Source: Rosa chinensis
Taxonomy: Eukaryota; Streptophyta; Magnoliopsida; Rosales; Rosaceae
Direction of reading: 5' to 3'
DNA length: 64,000 bases
NCBI RefSeq assembly: GCF_002994745.2
Contig: NC_037093.1
Span: 68,343,510-68,407,509 of the forward strand
This document shows positions 59,334-64,000 of this stretch, one piece after another. Position numbers and translations under genes: made by a program. How positions within the stretch are numbered: the first letter of the stretch is position 1; every line of letters begins with the position of its first letter. Under the pieces are notes generated by a model. The model made no database searches and was not told where the DNA came from. It saw only the letters and a list, made by a program, of their open reading frames with translations.

Positions 59334-62114
59334 TTACTTAAGTTAAAAATAAGTTTGATATCTGCTTCGAAAAAAAAAAAAAAGGTTTGATATAACGTTT
59401 CAAAGAACAAAAGTGTCGTTTGTGTTCTTTCACTTTTGTAAAGTAATATTCTCAATTCCGTACATTTATCGTTGTCGTAATTGTCCATCACATTTTCATC
59501 GTAGTCCTAATTATAACTTTAACAGTAAATTTTGTCATAACAGGTAAGCTCCCACTAGTAGTTTATCTCAAGAAATACCGGCCAAAACTCTCTTCTTAAC
59601 CTAGGATACATGTGAAATTAGTTTACAAAAATCTTTCATCGTACTCCAAAGCATGTAATATTCTGAATAAATTATCATCTACATCTACTTTTACATTAGA
59701 TATAATAATTTTTAAAAAAAAAACTCATAATATTACATGCTCCAAAACATTATGGAATTTTGGTAGCCGATTCTCCCGGTACCAAACATGGGACGGTACG
59801 ATGCAATCATATTCTTGTCTAAGTGGCATGATCGAGAGGTACATATTAACACATGCTCGTGGCTTCATCCTTCATGCTACCTTAGTAAGACGAGGTATCA
59901 TCAAAATATGATCGAGTGCTGGTTCTGCCCATGCTTTCTCACGTGGCATATATACGACTTCAAGCTGCAAATCTGCAATGTTTTTGGGACCCAAAACCAA
60001 TAATGTTTTCACTGCAACTTGTAGAAGAAGCATAGAATGCTCTATTGCAGCAGACAAAAGGTGAATCCAAAGCCTGAGGCAATCTGGGTTTTCACTTGAT
60101 TTTACTAAAAGAAACCAAGGGGTAAGGATAAAATACTGGAGATATTTTTTACTGGAAAGGAAAGGGTACATGACCCTTGCATATACGGTGAAAATCAGAA
60201 GGGATAGTCCCTAGTCGGGGATAGTGAGTACTGAGTAGTGACACCCAACAAGGACAGGGACCCCTGAGACTCAATACACGTGGCGATGGCCTACTGAAAC
60301 TTGTACAAGTGAGCGTGACGTATTCGCACGTGTGAAGGCGATAGCGTGAGAGAGAGAGCATAAATCTGACCGCCCATTACTGGCTACTGGAGTAATTTTA
60401 GGTGGTAATAACGGGAACAGAACACCAGAGTATTACAGTCTGCCAGCGTTGTCCGTTTGTACGAAAGTATTTCACCTCTTCTCTTTTTTGATCGAATTTA
60501 CCTCTTGATCATTTGTAAATAATAAAAAGACGAGCAGATATACACGTAGTTTTTTTTTTTTGTCTGTAGATTTATACATAGTTTAAGAAATGATTCAGAT
60601 TCCACATTTAATCATTATAAAATTTAATATGAAATGCTGGTTGTATTTTTAGTTTAAACCAATAATATACATCTAATTATGTTTGATTTAACATCCGTTA
60701 TTATACTTTTTTTTTTGTAGGGTAAGTTGTCTTCATTATAATTCGGTTTTAGTTTCAGCCACAGTTTTCGGTTATATCCTTGTATTTTGTTTTTTCTCGA
60801 AACAAGTGGAACTAATTACAAGACGAAATTGAATCAAACATAAATGTAGAGAAATCAATCAATACAATTTTGTTGGTCACTCTAGAACATATTGAGTAAT
60901 CTCAAATTCTTTGAAAGTGAGAATCCTAAGCTCGACCAACGAATAATAGATATTCTGTATTCTCAATTTTTTATGAACATTTAAATTATCGAGATAATGT
61001 AATCTTAAAGTCAGTATTGCAAGATCCAAATTTATGTTCTACACCTCTAATCAAGAAGAAGCTTGGAAATCAGGAGGCAATAATCAAAGCTGTGGGCCGG
61101 TTTGTACTTTGTAGGGTTTAAAGGTTCAAGTTGAGGTTGCATTTTCTAATCTAGACACAAGGGTCTGACCAAATTTTAGACCAGACTCCTAAACACAGAC
61201 CCTACTTAATATTTAATCACCCTCAACATCCATTACCATCTGACTGTGAAAGTACACAAGATCATTGTCTAATTGTTGGTGCAAGCCACCTTACTATGTA
61301 TCATATTTTAAACCAAGAACCCAAATGGCTGGATTTGGTTTGAAACCCTAATAAGGGACCAAATCGAAGAACTTTCATTGTCCATCTCCTTTTATCGAAC
61401 ACTTGATGTGCATAATGGGCTATACTTGTTGAAGGAATCATAACTTATGTCATGAAATGGATGAACATGAAGCAAACAAAATTAGAACAACATGTGACCT
61501 TGGCTAGGATTACGGGGGCAGATCCTTTGGCTTCCCATCTAGTTTATGGTAATGGTGGGGTTTGTTGTTTGGATGATCTTGATGCAACTCCAAGCCATCC
61601 TTTTCAGTATGCTTAATGGGGTTTTCTTTGTTTGTCAACTAAGGAAACACCAGATTTAATACTACTTGTGTATATGAACTATGCATGATAATCCTTACAT
61701 TTTCACATTGATGTTGTGGTTTTGTATTGACTTCAGGGTAGCGTTTAATTTTATATGAAAATTGTTTGTAATCTTTTTTTTTTTTTTTGTCAAGTAAAAA
61801 TTGTTTGTAATCTTCTCAGTAGAACTTTTAATTTTGTTTATTCTATTGAGAACTATATATAGTCCAATAGTTAATGAGGTCCTAAGTTCGAACTTCGCAT
61901 TCTCTCTATTTAGTAATTTATGACCCTAACCGTTCATTTCCCTATATAATTCTCCAATGACTCGTTATAGAAAAAGGCAATCAAGAAAGTTTCTTACCAA
62001 ACAGTTCATTTTTACGAGTATAATTATTATCAAAATCGTTAATTAATAATTTACGGTCTAAATCTTAGCCTATTAGAAGTAGAAGTATTAGGCGCTTTGG
62101 TAACACTTGGGAGA
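59334..62114. other. Long intergenic region
   Basis: About 2.8 kb with several poly-T/A tracts and short open frames, none matching a family I know and none with a convincing splice structure. Confidence 0.5.
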
Positions 62115-62620
62115 AGAGTAAGGTTATGGTATGTTCATATTTCTCATACATCAACTTTTTTTAGGTAAAATGAGAAATTCTACAATGTGTTAATGCGAAA
62201 ATGTTCACCTGGTCAGTTATTGACCAAAAAAATAATGTTTAACTACTCTTGGATGTAAATTCAATGGCAGAGAGAATTATTATTAAGTTGAGATGTTTTG
62301 TTTTCTACCCTTTGATGTAAATCTAAGGGTTATTGAGCATAAATTATTTGGTCCAGCAACTGACTAAGTGAACACCACTGTGTGTTAATGTATGACATGC
62401 AAACAATTGCCTTAAAGTAGTAAAACGAGTCATCAAAATAGTAATATTAGTCCTGAAAGTGGTAACATGAGTCCTTAAAGTGGTAAACTTTTTTAGTTAC
62501 CACATAAGTCCTCAAGCGGTAAAATGAGCCCTTAAAACGGTAAAATCAGTTTTCAAAATGATAAAAAAAGTTGATGTATGAGAAATATTAACATATCATA
62601 GGCTTACTGCCTTACTCTAG
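62115..62620. repeat. Nested inverted-repeat element enclosing a short minisatellite
   Basis: Outer arms 62125-62161 and 62563-62600 are near-perfect inverted copies (TATTTCTCATACATCAACTT). An inner pair near 62180-62235 and 62340-62400 shares GTTCAC, TGGTCAGTT and GACCAAA motifs in inverted orientation. Between the inner and outer right arms (about 62411-62560) lie roughly 20-bp tandem motifs of the AGTCCTTAAAGTGGTAAA type. Looks like a MITE inserted in or derived from another. Confidence 0.65.
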
Positions 62621-64000
62621 GTAGAAGTGAGTGATTTATCCCGCAATCAATTCATTGCATAAATGATGAAAAAGGTGAATTACTTACCATACTAACATGT
62701 GGTAAAGTCAACCATTACTTACAATAAGAAAAAGGTAAATGAATTAAGTTTTAAACTTCATCAAAGGCTCCATAGAGCCGTTTATCAAATTTAGAGCTTA
62801 AATTTCCATGATTAAAGGCAACATTTCAAGGCTCCTTCCGTAAATCAACCATGGTAAAACCCAATTTCCCATGATTCAAAGGCCTACTTTTAGTTCATCC
62901 ACTTGATTTCGCTTTTTATCCGCCATTTCCATTTTTGGGTACTAAAGCTTCACATTTCAAAATTTAAAAAACACAAAATCACAATAACATTTTACAAACA
63001 AGGTGCGGTCCATTAGCTCTCACTCCTTGCAAAGATCCTTGGTAAGCAACTCTCTTTTTTTCTTTCTTTTTGTGGTAAACTTTTATTTTATCCGGTATCT
63101 TTTGTTGGTGAATATCATCCGTTTCTTTTGTTTTGTTTGTTTTTGACAATTACCGTCAAATAGGATTTTTTTTTTTATAAAAAAAAACCCTACTGCAATA
63201 ATCAAAACCTATACCTACCAATTGAGAGAAAAAAAAATGTATACAATGCATGTCTTATAAAGGACAGAACTACCAAGAATAACCAGAAGAAAAATTATAG
63301 GTAGGTTATATATAAAACATCTCTCTCTTGTAGCTAACCATTATCAATCATGACCATGCCAACTCAATATGAATTTTAAACCTAAGTATAACGCACCTTC
63401 CTCATCTAACTACAATCCTTTTTTAATGATGTTACCGTACCCATCATCAAAAAGTTTTACTTCGAAATTAATATTATTCTAAAAAACCAAAATTAATACA
63501 TAGGAGTAATCTAAATCATACCCTCATTAATCAGTTGCTTGAATATTGGATCACATTCAATCACCAAACTTAATCACAGCAATCAAAATTTCAATCAACC
63601 AATTTTGTTTGAATCAAACACTAGACCTAATCTTTTTTGAGAATGTATTTAAAGCACGGAACACCCACTTACATTTTCATCAATATAATTGTACGACTAG
63701 ATAATATTAAGTGCATTTTTTTTAATTTTAAGTTGACTACACATATCAAATGTTGAGATCACATAATCGATGCTAAGTCACTTACACCGCCCGTACATAG
63801 AAGAATCTTCAAGTTTTCTTTGAATCAAACACTTTGGTAAAAGAAAAAAAGAAATTTTGCCTTCCGGAATCAACAATGGGAGAAGTGAGAACAGACCAAA
63901 AAAGGTAAAAAAACGTGGACCGCCAATAATCACTCGTGTCCGTACCGTAACGCTGCCCCTGTCCCCCTGCGGTTTCAAATTTTTAAAACGGAAGGACAGA
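62621..64000. other. Intergenic to window end
   Basis: AT-rich. It holds a T10/A8 hairpin-like tract near 63168-63190 and a third copy of the CTTACACCGCCCGTACATAG-type repeat end near 63781-63803. No gene recognised. Confidence 0.45.

Noticed and set aside
60149..60361. 70-codon minus-strand frame in the intergenic region
   Set aside because: No homology, no splice context, and biased composition; likely chance.
61430..61640. Possible miRNA precursor
   Set aside because: Some moderately GC-rich non-coding sequence, but I could not find a convincing long foldback or a known mature miRNA.

Overview
The window is nuclear DNA from a flowering plant. Genes are split by GT-AG introns, intergenic DNA is AT-rich, and the gene set is typically eudicot. 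I cannot fix the species; a rosid such as a member of the Rosaceae would fit. I see no prokaryotic, organellar or viral segment. About a dozen intact genes are separated by small non-autonomous transposons and gene fragments.

Layout. 1-4625 (-): M1 aminopeptidase APM1, 3' end outside the window. 4.7-7.5 kb: a MITE and fragments of a SWIB-domain gene and a LAMMER kinase gene. 7.5-8.1 kb (+): small twin-CX9C (TRIAP1/Mdm35-like) protein. 8.4-10.1 kb (-): coclaurine N-methyltransferase-like enzyme. 10.7-14.2 kb (+): PMI1-related NT-C2 protein, with a LINE remnant behind it. 15.3-15.9 kb (-): WRKY factor with the WRKYGKK variant. 17.3-21.5 kb (-): CDC48C/NVL-like AAA ATPase, head-to-head with an NSUN5-type rRNA methyltransferase (+, 21.7-24.8 kb). 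25.3-29.2 kb (-): three class II small heat-shock proteins. 29.7-31.2 kb: nested mobile elements. 31.6-37.3 kb (-): two ankyrin/PGG membrane proteins. 40.0-41.1 kb (+): mitochondrial carrier. 42.7-45.2 kb (-): Alfin-like PHD protein. 46-47.9 kb: a CSLC fragment and an Alfin exon duplicate. 48.0-49.6 kb (-): PPR protein. 50.9-54.7 kb (+): omega-amidase. 54.7-64 kb: no convincing gene; minisatellites, a hAT MITE and other repeats.

The genes are mostly independent housekeeping or stress genes rather than one pathway. Two relationships stand out. The AAA ATPase and the rRNA methyltransferase, both expected to act in large-subunit ribosome biogenesis, share a 180-bp divergent promoter with a telo-box. 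The heat-shock cluster grew by tandem duplication with its promoter elements. From memory of the Arabidopsis annotation, the gene order mixes segments resembling At4g33090-33120, At5g26160-26210 and At5g12020-12040.

Exon boundaries were worked out by hand from splice motifs, reading-frame continuity and family knowledge; for every multi-exon gene the exon lengths keep one reading frame. I found no evidence for a wholly new biological system. The most informative observations are the telo-box promoter, the Gly/Gln-rich tail on one small heat-shock protein, the datable nest of elements at 29.7-31.2 kb, and the 171-bp higher-order minisatellite.
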